DNA of 64,000 nt, taken from positions 3,045,646 through 3,109,645 of the forward strand of contig NC_012489.1 in NCBI RefSeq assembly GCF_000010305.1, read 5' to 3'. This document shows positions 44,039 to 53,397 of this stretch, piece after piece. The stretch comes from Gemmatimonas aurantiaca T-27. Lineage in GTDB: Bacteria; Gemmatimonadota; Gemmatimonadetes; Gemmatimonadales; Gemmatimonadaceae. Below the pieces are notes generated by a model that worked only from the letters and a program-made list of their open reading frames with translations, was not told where the DNA came from and ran no database searches. How positions within the stretch are numbered: position 1 is the stretch's first letter; each line of letters opens with the position of its first letter. Both the position numbers and the translations under genes were made by a program.

Positions 44039-45859
44039 TTACTTGTTGCCGCTATTCACCCGAACAACCTGGGTCGTGCTATCAGTAACACCTGCCCCGC
44101 TCACCATGAGCGTGAGCTGATAGTCTCCCGACGGCACCGACGGGAAATTGAGCGTCAGGCTGCGACCCGCCCCACCATCCGGCCGACCATTGTCGTTGTA
44201 CTTGATCGAGACTGGCGTGAGGGCTTTGGAGAGTCCGATGGAACTGCCAAGACGCTGGAAAAAGCTCGCCCCGAGACGGGTGGCTCGCAGCGACACTTGC
44301 AGTGGCGCCGACGGGCTGGCCTGACGGTACATCTCCCAGTAAATGCCGATCGTGGTACCGCCCTCGATTTCTGTCGACCCATACGCCTGCGTCGCATTGC
44401 GTTCGAGCGTGGGCGTCGGCGACGGGTCGCCTCGCTGCAACAGCAGGTAGTCGGACAAGCGCGTTTCGCGCGGAAGTGGCGAGACCGTGTTGCGCACGCG
44501 GGCGGCACGCTTGCCGACCGGCGCCAGCACTTCGACACTGGCCAACATGGTGCTGGAGAATGGCACCAGCAGCGCGCTGTTGGCCGGCGCACTGTCTCTC
44601 ACCACTTGCAGCGGCGCGCGGCCATCGAAACCGTCGAGGGTGAGCGCAGCCGTGTACGGTGCGCGCCCCATCTCCAGATCCCGCATCAGGCGATAGCCAC
44701 CTGCAAGGATGGTGGTGTCACCACCTCGAAGGAAACGCGCGAACTGGTGTGGCAGCGCACCGTAGCCCGCGGCATACCGGGTCGAATACCGCATGCGTGC
44801 CTTCTTGCGCGTCGGCTCCCAATCCTTGGCCGTCGCCTGTGTCGGACTGCCGATACCGGAAGGCACCGCCATGAAATCGTAGCTGGGCGTCGGCTCGTGA
44901 CCGACCACCTGCGGCGGCCGCGGATCCGCCGCGCCGCCGTTCTGTACCGACCACGCCGTGGGCCAGCCATACCGAAGCTGTGATTCGAGCAGATCGTCAC
45001 CCCACTGCATGTCATAGGGGAGACGGCCCAGTGAATGCACACGCGACATCGTGAAGCGGGAATACCACTCGTTCTGCAGATCGTTGCCCGGCAGCATCCA
45101 CAGCGGCTGTCCCAATCGGAACACCCGCGCATTTTCGGCGCCGCGCCCGCTGCATCCCAACGCCTTGTAGTTGGCGTGCATGGCAGGATCGAGCCAGAGC
45201 GTGAGATCGTCCCAGGCACAACGCTGGGCTTCCGGCATCGCGGCCAGCGCACGGCCGAACGCTGCCGACGCATCGACATGACGATTCAGATTGTGCAGCG
45301 CCAACCCCTGCAGCGCCGCGCACCACCAGTCGGTGCCTCCGCAGGCACGAGCGGCCTCGAGACCAACCTCAGCCTGCCCACCTTCGATGGCATACCGCAC
45401 ACGCATGCCATTCACCCAATCGTCCTTCGGATTCTCTCGTTGGGCTTTCGCCAGCACCTCGAGCAGCGCCTCGCGCTCGAGACGAGCATCAGCGCGTTCG
45501 GCCGGTGGTGGTACATCGCCATTGTTGTTCCAATAGCAGATGCGCCCCAGCGCCACTTCACAGGTGGCATCGGCACCACCGTTGTAGAAGCGGAGCCCCA
45601 ACCGGTGGCTGCGTTCAAACGCATCCTGCTGCGTGCGCGCTTCGTTGCCGGCCGAGGTGATGGTCGACGGCGTTCCACGGAGCGGGTCCGCCGCACGTGC
45701 CGCCGAACGGGCCGAATCGGCCGCCGGGGAGTTGGCCGACGCAGCAGCGCCCGCCTGCGCAAACAACGACGCGGAGGCGGGCGCAAAGAGGAATGCGGCA
45801 AGCGCTGTAACCGTCATCAACCGACGGGGCGCGCACTTCTTCGAATAGTTCTGATTCAC
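44039..45859 (-). CDS. Large uncharacterised exported protein
   Basis: A 606-residue protein with a signal peptide (LMTVTALAAFLFAPASASLFAQ). The N-terminal third is helical and TPR-like (EREALLEVLAKAQRENPKDDWVNGMRVRYAIEGGQAEVGLEAARACGG; LHNLNRHVDASAAFGRALA), with several cysteines that could pair outside the cell. The middle has aromatic motifs (LWMLPGNDLQNEWYSRFTMSR; DDLLESQLRYGWPTAW), and the C-terminal 200 residues are beta-rich. Parts recall GWxTD-type surface proteins, but I cannot assign a family. It is 62 bases downstream... in the same direction as the outer-membrane gene is not upstream of it: that gene (45922-46569) precedes it on this strand and may share its transcript. Confidence 0.7.
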   Translation of the reverse strand: MNQNYSKKCAPRRLMTVTALAAFLFAPASASLFAQAGAAASANSPAADSARSAARAADPLRGTPSTITSAGNEARTQQDAFERSHRLGLRFYNGGADATCEVALGRICYWNNNGDVPPPAERADARLEREALLEVLAKAQRENPKDDWVNGMRVRYAIEGGQAEVGLEAARACGGTDWWCAALQGLALHNLNRHVDASAAFGRALAAMPEAQRCAWDDLTLWLDPAMHANYKALGCSGRGAENARVFRLGQPLWMLPGNDLQNEWYSRFTMSRVHSLGRLPYDMQWGDDLLESQLRYGWPTAWSVQNGGAADPRPPQVVGHEPTPSYDFMAVPSGIGSPTQATAKDWEPTRKKARMRYSTRYAAGYGALPHQFARFLRGGDTTILAGGYRLMRDLEMGRAPYTAALTLDGFDGRAPLQVVRDSAPANSALLVPFSSTMLASVEVLAPVGKRAARVRNTVSPLPRETRLSDYLLLQRGDPSPTPTLERNATQAYGSTEIEGGTTIGIYWEMYRQASPSAPLQVSLRATRLGASFFQRLGSSIGLSKALTPVSIKYNDNGRPDGGAGRSLTLNFPSVPSGDYQLTLMVSGAGVTDSTTQVVRVNSGNK

Positions 45860-45921
45860 GAGTCCAGTCTTCTGAGGGAAGGCGTGAGAGCGAATCTACA
45901 GCCTCAGAAGCACCGACGGGA

Positions 45922-46569
45922 TCAGAACGTGAACTTCAGTCCTGCCGTCAGCGCAAAGTTGTGTGCCACATTGCCGTCGACACGAAAGCCGATGGCATCC
46001 TGTGAGTTGAACTTGCCGATCCAGTCCTTGGCCTGCAGGCGCAGCGCCATGCCGGGCGTGAAGCCCACGTCCACTCCTACACCCAGAGTGTAGGCAACGT
46101 TCGTCGCGCGCACATTCAGGATGCTGGCATCGATGTCGTTGGTCATCCCGCCGATACCAACGGTGGCAAACGGTGCGATTCCTTCGGGACGAGCCGAGAG
46201 ACCACCAAGTTCGAGACCTGCGTCATACATCCACGTCTTGGTCGACCCCACATTGACACCACCGATCAACGGCAACCCTATGCGCAGATCGCCAGAGCTG
46301 TAGGCCAGGCTGCCCACCAGCGAGACGCCGCGGGCGAGGGGAAAGCTGCCCTGCGCACCGATGACCGGACCGTTCGCATTCTTGAGGCTCGTGCCGATCG
46401 GGCCGTCATACCAGTTGCCGGTCAGCACGTAGCCGGCAAAAGGTGTCAGCGAAGCGCTGCCTCCACCGCCCGTCATGGGGGAAGTCTGCTGCGCCGCAAG
46501 CGGCGCCGCCGCGAAGGTGGCCAGGATCGAAGCGACGGAAAAACCGCGGCGAACAAAAGCTGTGTTCAT
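45922..46569 (-). CDS. Outer-membrane beta-barrel protein
   Basis: A 215-residue protein with a signal peptide (RRGFSVASILATFAAAPLAAQQ) and a good GGAGTG site before the ATG at 46569. It has about eight amphipathic strands (SLTPFAGYVLTGNWYDG; VSLVGSLAYSSGDLRIG; IAPFATVGIGGMTNDID; VAYTLGVGVDVGFTPGMALRLQAKDW) and ends NFALTAGLKFTF, with the terminal Phe used for barrel insertion. It fits the small OmpA-like/porin-like barrel group. The larger exported-protein gene follows on the same strand. Confidence 0.8.
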   Translation of the reverse strand: MNTAFVRRGFSVASILATFAAAPLAAQQTSPMTGGGGSASLTPFAGYVLTGNWYDGPIGTSLKNANGPVIGAQGSFPLARGVSLVGSLAYSSGDLRIGLPLIGGVNVGSTKTWMYDAGLELGGLSARPEGIAPFATVGIGGMTNDIDASILNVRATNVAYTLGVGVDVGFTPGMALRLQAKDWIGKFNSQDAIGFRVDGNVAHNFALTAGLKFTF

Positions 46570-46753
46570 ACTCGGACACTCCAGTAGGTGACGATGCGGC
46601 ATGGTGCACGGAGCGGACCACCCGCACGACATCGAAGCAAGTCTCTTTACGGCAACGCGTTACACGATGACAACCAAACGGATCCCGCCAAAGTGTCCTT
46701 CATTGAGGACAGCCTAATGCATCCGCAAGGTGTCAGCGATCACGAGCGGGCAC

Positions 46754-47491
46754 TCATGGACCGGATCCGGGTTCGGGCTTCGTCCGCGCCCGGGCGCGGA
46801 TGTTGAGCATCTCCACCAACACGGAAAACGCCATCGCGGCGTAGGTGTAGCCCTTCGAGATGTGCTGCCCGAGCCCCTCAGCGACCAGGTTGGTGCCGAT
46901 CAGCACGAGGAACGCCAGCGCCAACATCTTGATGGTGGGGTGTCGGTCCACGAACGCGCTGATGGTGCCGGCCGCCGCCAGCATCACGATCAGGGCAATG
47001 ACGTTGGCCCCGATCATGATCGACACTTCGTCGGCCATGCCCACGGCCGTGATCACCGAGTCGAGCGAGAACACGATATCGATGACCATGATCTGTGCCA
47101 CCGTCACCCACAGGGTCTTCGGCGGACGGGCGTGTTGCTCGAGTTCTTCGTCGGGGCCTTCGAGTTTGGCGTGGATCTCATGGGTGGCTTTGCCGATGAG
47201 AAACAGACCGCCGACCAGCAGGATCAGGTCGCGTCCTGAGAACGGATGCCCGAATGCCGTGAACAGTGTGGCCGTCAGGCGCATCACCCAGGTGATCGAC
47301 AGCAACAGCAACACGCGCGAGACAAACGCACCGGCCAGGCCCAGTGAGCGCGCCCGCGGCTGCTGATCCCGCGGCAGCTTGCCGGCGAGGATCGAGATGA
47401 AGATGATGTTGTCGATGCCGAGGACGACCTCGAGCACCGTCAGCGTGAGCAGGGAGATCCACGCCTGCGGGTCGGAGAGCCAATGGAGCAT
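46754..47491 (-). CDS. TerC-family integral membrane protein
   Basis: A 245-residue protein with seven or so membrane helices. The two TerC signature helices with their acidic residues are present: LEVVLGIDNIIFISIL near the start and IMVIDIVFSLDSVITAVGM in the middle. TerC relatives are linked to tellurite resistance and, in several bacteria, to manganese export or the metalation of secreted proteins; which applies here is unknown. The last 15 residues are basic and cytoplasmic. The gene is monocistronic and divergent from queC. Confidence 0.92.
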   Translation of the reverse strand: MLHWLSDPQAWISLLTLTVLEVVLGIDNIIFISILAGKLPRDQQPRARSLGLAGAFVSRVLLLLSITWVMRLTATLFTAFGHPFSGRDLILLVGGLFLIGKATHEIHAKLEGPDEELEQHARPPKTLWVTVAQIMVIDIVFSLDSVITAVGMADEVSIMIGANVIALIVMLAAAGTISAFVDRHPTIKMLALAFLVLIGTNLVAEGLGQHISKGYTYAAMAFSVLVEMLNIRARARTKPEPGSGP

Positions 47492-47591
47492 CCCACAAGT
47501 CTGGCTCCCGTTCCGGAACGCGCCAAGTCTTGGTGCGCGGATAGGCTAGGGATGGCCTGGCGATGATCCCGATTCGTTATTTTCAAACGCT

Positions 47592-48308
47592 ATGACTTCG
47601 GATCCTCATTCCCCTGCTCCTGAACGTCCGGCGGTTGTGCTGCTGTCCGGCGGCCTCGACTCCGCGACCGCGTTGGCCGTGGCCCGGCGCGATGGGTTCA
47701 CGCCCTACGCCATGACCTTTCGTTACGGGCAACGCCATGCGGGAGAGATCGAGGCCGCCCGTCGGGTTGCCGCGGCGCAGCAAGCCGCCCGTCACGTGGT
47801 GGTGGATATCGATTTGCGGCAGTGGGGCGGATCCGCACTCACCTCCGATGTGGAGGTGCCCAAAGACCGTGATGTGGACGAGGTCACGGACGAGATTCCC
47901 GTGACGTATGTGCCGGCGCGCAACACGATCTTTCTGTCGTTTGCGCTTGCCTGGGCAGAGACGCTGGGCGCCGACGCGATTTTCATCGGCGTCAACGCGC
48001 TCGACTATTCGGGCTACCCGGATTGTCGGCCCGAGTACGTGGCCGCATTCGAGACGATGGCCAATCTCGCCACGCGGGCCGGTGTGGAAGGCACGCAGCG
48101 GTTGACCATTCATGCTCCCTTGCAGCACCTCACCAAAGCCCAGATCGTGACGCTGGGCCGTAGCCTGGGCGTGGATTACAGCCTCACCACAAGCTGCTAC
48201 GACCCGGCACCGGATGGCACAGCGTGCGGGCATTGCGATGCCTGCCAATTGCGCCTGCGGGGCTTCGCCGAAGCCGGCGCTGCTGATCCCATCGCCTACG
48301 CGGGCTGA
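47592..48308 (+). CDS. queC: 7-cyano-7-deazaguanine synthase
   Basis: Makes preQ0 from 7-carboxy-7-deazaguanine with ammonia and ATP, on the queuosine pathway. Length is 238 residues. The PP-loop is [11 protein letters not shown] near residue 18; [18 protein letters not shown] and [13 protein letters not shown] are family landmarks. The zinc-binding cysteines are in [18 protein letters not shown]. The queE gene follows after 5 bases, giving consecutive pathway steps. No preQ1 riboswitch pattern is visible in the 100 bases upstream. Confidence 0.96.
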   Translation: MTSDPHSPAPERPAVVLLSGGLDSATALAVARRDGFTPYAMTFRYGQRHAGEIEAARRVAAAQQAARHVVVDIDLRQWGGSALTSDVEVPKDRDVDEVTDEIPVTYVPARNTIFLSFALAWAETLGADAIFIGVNALDYSGYPDCRPEYVAAFETMANLATRAGVEGTQRLTIHAPLQHLTKAQIVTLGRSLGVDYSLTTSCYDPAPDGTACGHCDACQLRLRGFAEAGAADPIAYAG

Positions 48309-48313
48309 CCGAC

Positions 48314-48952
48314 GTGGCGTACACGGTGAAGGAGTGTTTTTACACGCTGCAGGGGGAAGGCGTGAACGCCGGGCGCGCGGCGGTGTTCTGCCGGTTCTCC
48401 GGGTGCAACCTGTGGACGGGGCGGGAGGCTGACCGGCACAAAGCCACCTGCACGTTCTGCGATACGGACTTCGTGGGCGTTGGTCCCGATGGCGGCAAGT
48501 TTGCCACCGCCGCAGCACTGGCGGCCTTCGTGAAGAGCCGCTGGCCGGTCGACGCTCCGGGCAGTGCGCGACCGTTCGTGGTATGCACCGGTGGGGAGCC
48601 GCTGCTGCAACTCGATGAAGCGGCCATCGACGCACTGCATGCGGAGGGCTTCGAGATTGCCGTGGAGACCAATGGCACGCAGCCGGCGCCGGCAGGGTTG
48701 GACTGGATCTGTGTGAGCCCCAAAGCCGACGCGCCAGTAGTGCTCACACGGGGTGATGAACTCAAGCTGGTGTTTCCCCAGGAGCAGGCACGTCCCGAAC
48801 GATTTGCCTCGTTGGAGTTTGCGCACTTCCTGTTGCAGCCCATGGATGACCCCCAGGCGGCCGAGAACACCCGCGCCGCACTGGCCTATTGCCTCGCGCA
48901 TCCGCAGTGGCGGCTGTCGGTGCAGACGCACAAGGTGCTGGGAATCCGGTGA
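48314..48952 (+). CDS. queE: 7-carboxy-7-deazaguanine synthase
   Basis: Radical-SAM enzyme that contracts 6-carboxy-tetrahydropterin to 7-carboxy-7-deazaguanine, the substrate of QueC. Length is 212 residues, starting with GTG. It opens with VKECFYTLQGEGVNAGRAAVFCRFSGCNLW. The cluster cysteines follow the extended C-x13-C-x2-C form (CNLW...ATCTFCDTDF) used by QueE. The SAM motif is VVCTGGEPLLQ, and VETNGTQ follows. A strong terminator at 49035 closes the queC-queE unit. Confidence 0.95.
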   Translation: MAYTVKECFYTLQGEGVNAGRAAVFCRFSGCNLWTGREADRHKATCTFCDTDFVGVGPDGGKFATAAALAAFVKSRWPVDAPGSARPFVVCTGGEPLLQLDEAAIDALHAEGFEIAVETNGTQPAPAGLDWICVSPKADAPVVLTRGDELKLVFPQEQARPERFASLEFAHFLLQPMDDPQAAENTRAALAYCLAHPQWRLSVQTHKVLGIR

Positions 48953-49034
48953 TGCTCGCGCGGTGAACCCAGGGGTGAAAGCACTCTCCGGTGGGCTGTG
49001 AGGTAACGGACGGCAGCAAGTAGCACGACGGCTC

Positions 49035-49072
49035 AACGCCGGTCACTCGACAGGGTGGCCGGCGTTCTTTTT
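49035..49072 (+). terminator. Intrinsic terminator after queE
   Basis: AACGCCGGTCA and TGGCCGGCGTT form an 11-bp stem with one G-T wobble and a 10-base loop, followed directly by CTTTTT. It is 82 bases after the queE stop and ahead of the multidrug pump operon. Confidence 0.88.
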
Positions 49073-49153
49073 GGGTCTTCGATGAGGTGGCGGTTGTTAT
49101 CGAGGCGTCAGCATCGACTCGCATCTTCCGCGCTCACCCCTCGACCCGTTCAC

Positions 49154-50236
49154 ATGACTTCGAAGATGCTGATGGCCGGATTCACGGCCGTGGTGTTGCT
49201 GCAGGCCTGCAAGCGCGAACACGCAAAGGAGGAAGAGACCTCCCGCTTTCTGGCCATCAGGCCCTTGGTCCTCGATACGTCGTACGAGAAGCCGTATGTG
49301 GCCCAGGTCCGGTCGCTCCGGAATATCGAAATCCGTGCGCAGGAGAAGGGCTTTCTCGAAGAAATGCCCGTGGACGAGGGGCGCACGGTGAAGGCCGGAC
49401 AGTTGCTGTTCCGCATCATGCCGAAGGTGTACGAGGCGGAACTGCAGAAAGCCGAAGCCGAGGTGCGCATGGCCGAGATCGAACTGGAGAACACCCAGTC
49501 GCTGGTCACCAAGCGCATCGTTTCGAAGAACGAACAGGCGATGGCGCAGGCCAAGCTCGATGGTGCCCGCGCCGAAGCCGCGCAGGCCCGGCTGCATCTG
49601 TCCTTCACCGAGATCCGCGCACCGTTCGATGGAGTGCTCGATCGCATCCCGAAAAAACTCGGCAGTCTGATCGAGGAAGGAGAGCTGCTCAGTACACTCT
49701 CCGATAACCGGCGTGTGTTCGCTTACTACAACGTGTCGGAGCCCGAGTACCTCGACTACCGCTCCAAGACGCCCAACGGGAGCGGTCAGAAAGTCACGCT
49801 GCTGCTCGCCAACAACACACGATTTCCGCACAAGGGCGAAGTCGAAACCATTGAAGGCGAGTTCGATCACGAGACAGGCAACATCGCGTTTCGGGCGGTG
49901 TTCCCGAACCCCGATGGCCTGTTGCGGAACGGGGAGACCGGCAAGGTCCTGATGACGGTGCCGTACACCCAGGCCATGGTGATCCCGCAGAAAGCCACAT
50001 ACGAAATCCAGGACAAGACGTACGTCTTCGTGATCGACGAGGCCAACAAAGTGCACGCCCGTCTCATCACGGTCACCGGGCGCATGCCGGATCTGTTCGT
50101 GGTCGGCAGCGGATTGTCGGTGAACGACAAGATCCTGCTCGAAGGGGTGCAGAAGGTGAAGGACGACGACGTGATCAAGTTCGAATTGAAGGACACACGT
50201 CAGGTCCTCGCGTCCCTTCGGCTCAAGGCGGAATAG
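49154..50236 (+). CDS. RND periplasmic adaptor lipoprotein (MexA/AcrA-like)
   Basis: A 360-residue membrane-fusion protein. The signal peptide ends in a lipobox-like VVLLQAC (C19). The lipoyl halves (IEIRAQEKGFLEEMPVDEGRTVKAGQLLFRI and LSFTEIRAPFDGVLDRIPKKLGSLIEEGELLSTL) flank a coiled-coil hairpin (AELQKAEAEVRMAEIELENTQSLVTKRIVSKNEQAMAQAKLDGARAEAAQ... in outline), and the beta-barrel and membrane-proximal domains follow. The ATG at 49154 is chosen at the signal peptide. First gene of a pump operon, 5 bases before the transporter. Confidence 0.92.
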   Translation: MTSKMLMAGFTAVVLLQACKREHAKEEETSRFLAIRPLVLDTSYEKPYVAQVRSLRNIEIRAQEKGFLEEMPVDEGRTVKAGQLLFRIMPKVYEAELQKAEAEVRMAEIELENTQSLVTKRIVSKNEQAMAQAKLDGARAEAAQARLHLSFTEIRAPFDGVLDRIPKKLGSLIEEGELLSTLSDNRRVFAYYNVSEPEYLDYRSKTPNGSGQKVTLLLANNTRFPHKGEVETIEGEFDHETGNIAFRAVFPNPDGLLRNGETGKVLMTVPYTQAMVIPQKATYEIQDKTYVFVIDEANKVHARLITVTGRMPDLFVVGSGLSVNDKILLEGVQKVKDDDVIKFELKDTRQVLASLRLKAE

Positions 50237-50241
50237 ACCGC

Positions 50242-53200
50242 ATGCTGAACAAGTTCATCCAGCGACCGGTGCTCTCCATTGTCCTGTCGCTGTTGATCCT
50301 CTTTGTCGGCGGCTTGGCCCTGACACAATTGCCGGTCACGCAGTACCCGAACATCTCGCCGCCCAAGGTCACCATCCTGGCGGACTATCCCGGCGCCAAC
50401 AACGAACTGCTCATCAAGGCCGTGGTGATTCCGCTCGAGCGGGCCATCAACGGCGCGCCCGGGCTCAAGTACATCACGTCCGACGCTGGCAACGACGGCG
50501 AAGCCAACATCCAGGCCGTCTTCAATCTGGGTACGGATCCCAACCAGGCCACGCTGGCCATTCAGAACCGGGTGGCGTCGGTCGTGAACAAGCTGCCCCC
50601 CATCGTGGTGCGCGAAGGGGTGAAGATCACGCGTGAGGAGCCCAACATGCTCCTCTATGTCAACCTGTACAGCGACGATCCGCAGGCCGATCAGAAGTTC
50701 CTGTTCAACTTTGCCGACATCAGTCTGATCTCGGAGCTCAAGCGCGTCGACGGCGTGGGCTTTGCCGACATTCTGGGCAACCGTGAATACGCCATGCGCA
50801 TCTGGCTCAAGCCTGATCGCCTGACGGCGTTCAAGGTGTCGCCGGAAGAAGTCATGGAATCCCTGAGCGCGCAAAGCCTCGAAGCCTCACCGGGCAAGGC
50901 CGGCGAAAGCTCGGGCAAACGCTCGCAGGCCTTCGAGTATGTGCTCAAGTACCCGGGGCGCTTCACCACCAAGGAGGAGTACGAAAACGTCGTCATCCGG
51001 GCCAGCGCGAATGGCGAGATCCTCCACCTCAAGGACATTGCGGACGTGGAGTTTGGCAGCTCCATGTACGACATCTACTCCACGCTCGACGGCAAACCGT
51101 CGGCGGCGATCGTGCTCAAGCAATCGTATGGCAGCAATGCCAGCCAGGTCATCAAGGATGTGAAGGCCAAGCTGGAGGAGATCAGCAAGTCGACCTTCCC
51201 GAAGGGCATGCACTACGAGATCAGCTACGACGTGTCGTCGTTTCTGGATGCTTCGATCGACAAGGTGCTGCACACACTGATCGAAGCATTCGTGCTGGTG
51301 GGCATCGTGGTGTTCGTGTTTCTCGGCGATTGGCGGTCCACGCTGATTCCGGCGGTGGCGGTGCCCGTCTCGCTGATCGGCACCTTCGCCTTCATGCAGT
51401 ACTTCGGTATCACGCTCAACCTGATCACACTGTTCGCTCTGGTGCTGGCCATCGGTATCGTGGTGGACAACGCCATCGTGGTGATCGAAGCCGTGCACGC
51501 CATCATGGAGGAAGAAGGGCTCGATCCGCTGGCCGCCACACGCAAAGCGGTGAGCCAGATCGCCGGCGCCGTCATCGCGATCACCTTCGTCATGGCCGCC
51601 GTGTTCATTCCCGTGGGCTTTCTCTCGGGACCGGTGGGCATCTTCTACCGGCAGTTCTCCATCACCATGGCCACGGCCATCGTGTTGTCCGGCTTCGTCG
51701 CACTCACGCTCACGCCGGCACTGTGTGCGATGCTGCTCAAACCACATACGCACGACAAGCGACGCTCCCCTGTGGGCCGCTTTCTGGACGCGTTCAATCG
51801 TGGGTTCGGCCGCACCACCGACGGCTATGTGCGCCTGCTGTCGGGCATCGCCTCGCGGCGCCTGGTCACCTTCGGTGTGCTCGTGTTGTTGTGCGGCGGC
51901 ACCTGGCTGGCCGGCAAGACGGTTCAGAGTGGGTTCATTCCCAACGAAGACCAGGGAATGTTCTACGCCATTGTGCAGACACCACCAGGCTCGACGCTCG
52001 AACGCACCAACGAAATCGTCTCGCGCCTGCAGAAGGTGTCGGAAGAGGTCGAAGGCGTGCAATCGGTATCCGCACTGGCCGGCTATGAAATCCTGACCGA
52101 AGGCACCGCCGCCAACACAGGTACCTGCCTCATCAACCTGAAGGATTGGAGTGAGCGCAAACACTCGGCGCAGGAGATCATCGCCGAGTTGGAAGAGAAG
52201 ACCAAGGACATCACTGGCGCGAACATCGAGTTCTTCCTGCCGCCGGCACTACCCGGCTATGGCGCCGCCGGCGGTTTCGAGCTGCGCCTGCTCGACAAGG
52301 CCGGATCGGGCGACTACAAGCGCATGGAAACCATCAGCAACGACTTCGTGGCCGAGTTGTCCAAGCGAAAAGAGATGACATCGGTGTTCACGTTCTACAG
52401 CGCCAGCTTCCCGCAGTACATGCTGCGACTGGACAACGAGCTCGCGCAGCAGAAGGGCGTCAATATCGACAATGCCCTCAACACGCTGTCCACCCTGCTG
52501 GGCTCCAACTACGAAATCAGCTTCATCAAGTTCGACCGGCAGTACAAGGTCATCGTGCAGGCGGCACCGGAATACCGCGCCCAACCCGAGGACGTTCTCA
52601 AGCTGTACGTGAAGAATGATCGTGACGAAATGGTCCCCTACTCCGCCTTCATGCGCATGGAGAAGGTCTACGGCCTCTCGGAAATCACGCGGCACAACAT
52701 GTCGAACGCATCCGAGATCAGCGGATCGGCTGCGCCGGGGTACAGCAGCGGTGAGGTCATTCGCATCATCACCGAAACAGCCAGCAAGGCGCTCCCCCGC
52801 GGATATGCCATCGACTGGGCCGGCATCTCGCTCGACGAAGTACGTCAGGGCAACCAGGCCATCTACATCTTCATCGTTTCGCTGGTGTTTGTGTACCTGA
52901 TTCTCTCGGCCCAGTACGAGAGCTTCATCCTGCCACTGGCCGTGGTGTTCTCGCTGCCCGCCGGGGTGTTCGGCGCCTTCCTGCTGCTGCTCGTGACGGG
53001 ACTCGAAAACAACATCTATGCACAGATCGCGATGGTGATGCTCATCGGCCTGCTGGGCAAGAACGCGGTGCTCATCGTGGAGTTTGCCTCGCAGAAGCAC
53101 AGCCAGGGGGCCACGGCCCTCGACGCCACCATCGAAGGCGCCAAGGCACGATTCCGCCCTATCCTCATGACATCGTTTGCCTTCATCGCCGGCCTGATTC

Positions 53201-53391
53201 CCCTCATGTTCGCCACCGGCCCGGGCAAGATCGGCAACCGTACCATTGGCACGGCGGCTTTCGGTGGCATGCTGCTCGGCACATTGCTCGGCGTCATTCT
53301 CATCCCCGGCCTCTATTACGCCTTCGCGAAGACGTCGGAACGCCATCCGTTCATTGCGAACGAAGAAGAATCGCCGTTGACGGAGCTCTGA
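50242..53391 (+). CDS. HAE1-family RND multidrug efflux transporter (AcrB/MexB-like)
   Basis: A 1049-residue proton-driven drug exporter of the inner membrane. The N-terminus FIQRPVLSIVLSLLILFVGGLALTQLPVTQYPNISPP is classic. The helix-4 proton-relay motif is LAIGIVVDNAIVVIEAVH, with D409 conserved but Asn410 where AcrB has the second Asp (D408). The helix-10 lysine is K940 in GLLGKNAVLIVEFA. The large periplasmic loops, including PNEDQGMFYAIVQTPPGSTLERT, are intact. It lies between its adaptor and outer-membrane channel genes with short spacers. Confidence 0.95.
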   Translation: MLNKFIQRPVLSIVLSLLILFVGGLALTQLPVTQYPNISPPKVTILADYPGANNELLIKAVVIPLERAINGAPGLKYITSDAGNDGEANIQAVFNLGTDPNQATLAIQNRVASVVNKLPPIVVREGVKITREEPNMLLYVNLYSDDPQADQKFLFNFADISLISELKRVDGVGFADILGNREYAMRIWLKPDRLTAFKVSPEEVMESLSAQSLEASPGKAGESSGKRSQAFEYVLKYPGRFTTKEEYENVVIRASANGEILHLKDIADVEFGSSMYDIYSTLDGKPSAAIVLKQSYGSNASQVIKDVKAKLEEISKSTFPKGMHYEISYDVSSFLDASIDKVLHTLIEAFVLVGIVVFVFLGDWRSTLIPAVAVPVSLIGTFAFMQYFGITLNLITLFALVLAIGIVVDNAIVVIEAVHAIMEEEGLDPLAATRKAVSQIAGAVIAITFVMAAVFIPVGFLSGPVGIFYRQFSITMATAIVLSGFVALTLTPALCAMLLKPHTHDKRRSPVGRFLDAFNRGFGRTTDGYVRLLSGIASRRLVTFGVLVLLCGGTWLAGKTVQSGFIPNEDQGMFYAIVQTPPGSTLERTNEIVSRLQKVSEEVEGVQSVSALAGYEILTEGTAANTGTCLINLKDWSERKHSAQEIIAELEEKTKDITGANIEFFLPPALPGYGAAGGFELRLLDKAGSGDYKRMETISNDFVAELSKRKEMTSVFTFYSASFPQYMLRLDNELAQQKGVNIDNALNTLSTLLGSNYEISFIKFDRQYKVIVQAAPEYRAQPEDVLKLYVKNDRDEMVPYSAFMRMEKVYGLSEITRHNMSNASEISGSAAPGYSSGEVIRIITETASKALPRGYAIDWAGISLDEVRQGNQAIYIFIVSLVFVYLILSAQYESFILPLAVVFSLPAGVFGAFLLLLVTGLENNIYAQIAMVMLIGLLGKNAVLIVEFASQKHSQGATALDATIEGAKARFRPILMTSFAFIAGLIPLMFATGPGKIGNRTIGTAAFGGMLLGTLLGVILIPGLYYAFAKTSERHPFIANEEESPLTEL

Positions 53392-53397
53392 CCACAC

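Noticed and set aside
47492-47591. Possible preQ1 riboswitch upstream of queC
   Set aside because: No short stem plus A-rich tail pattern of preQ1-I or the larger preQ1-II fold is visible.
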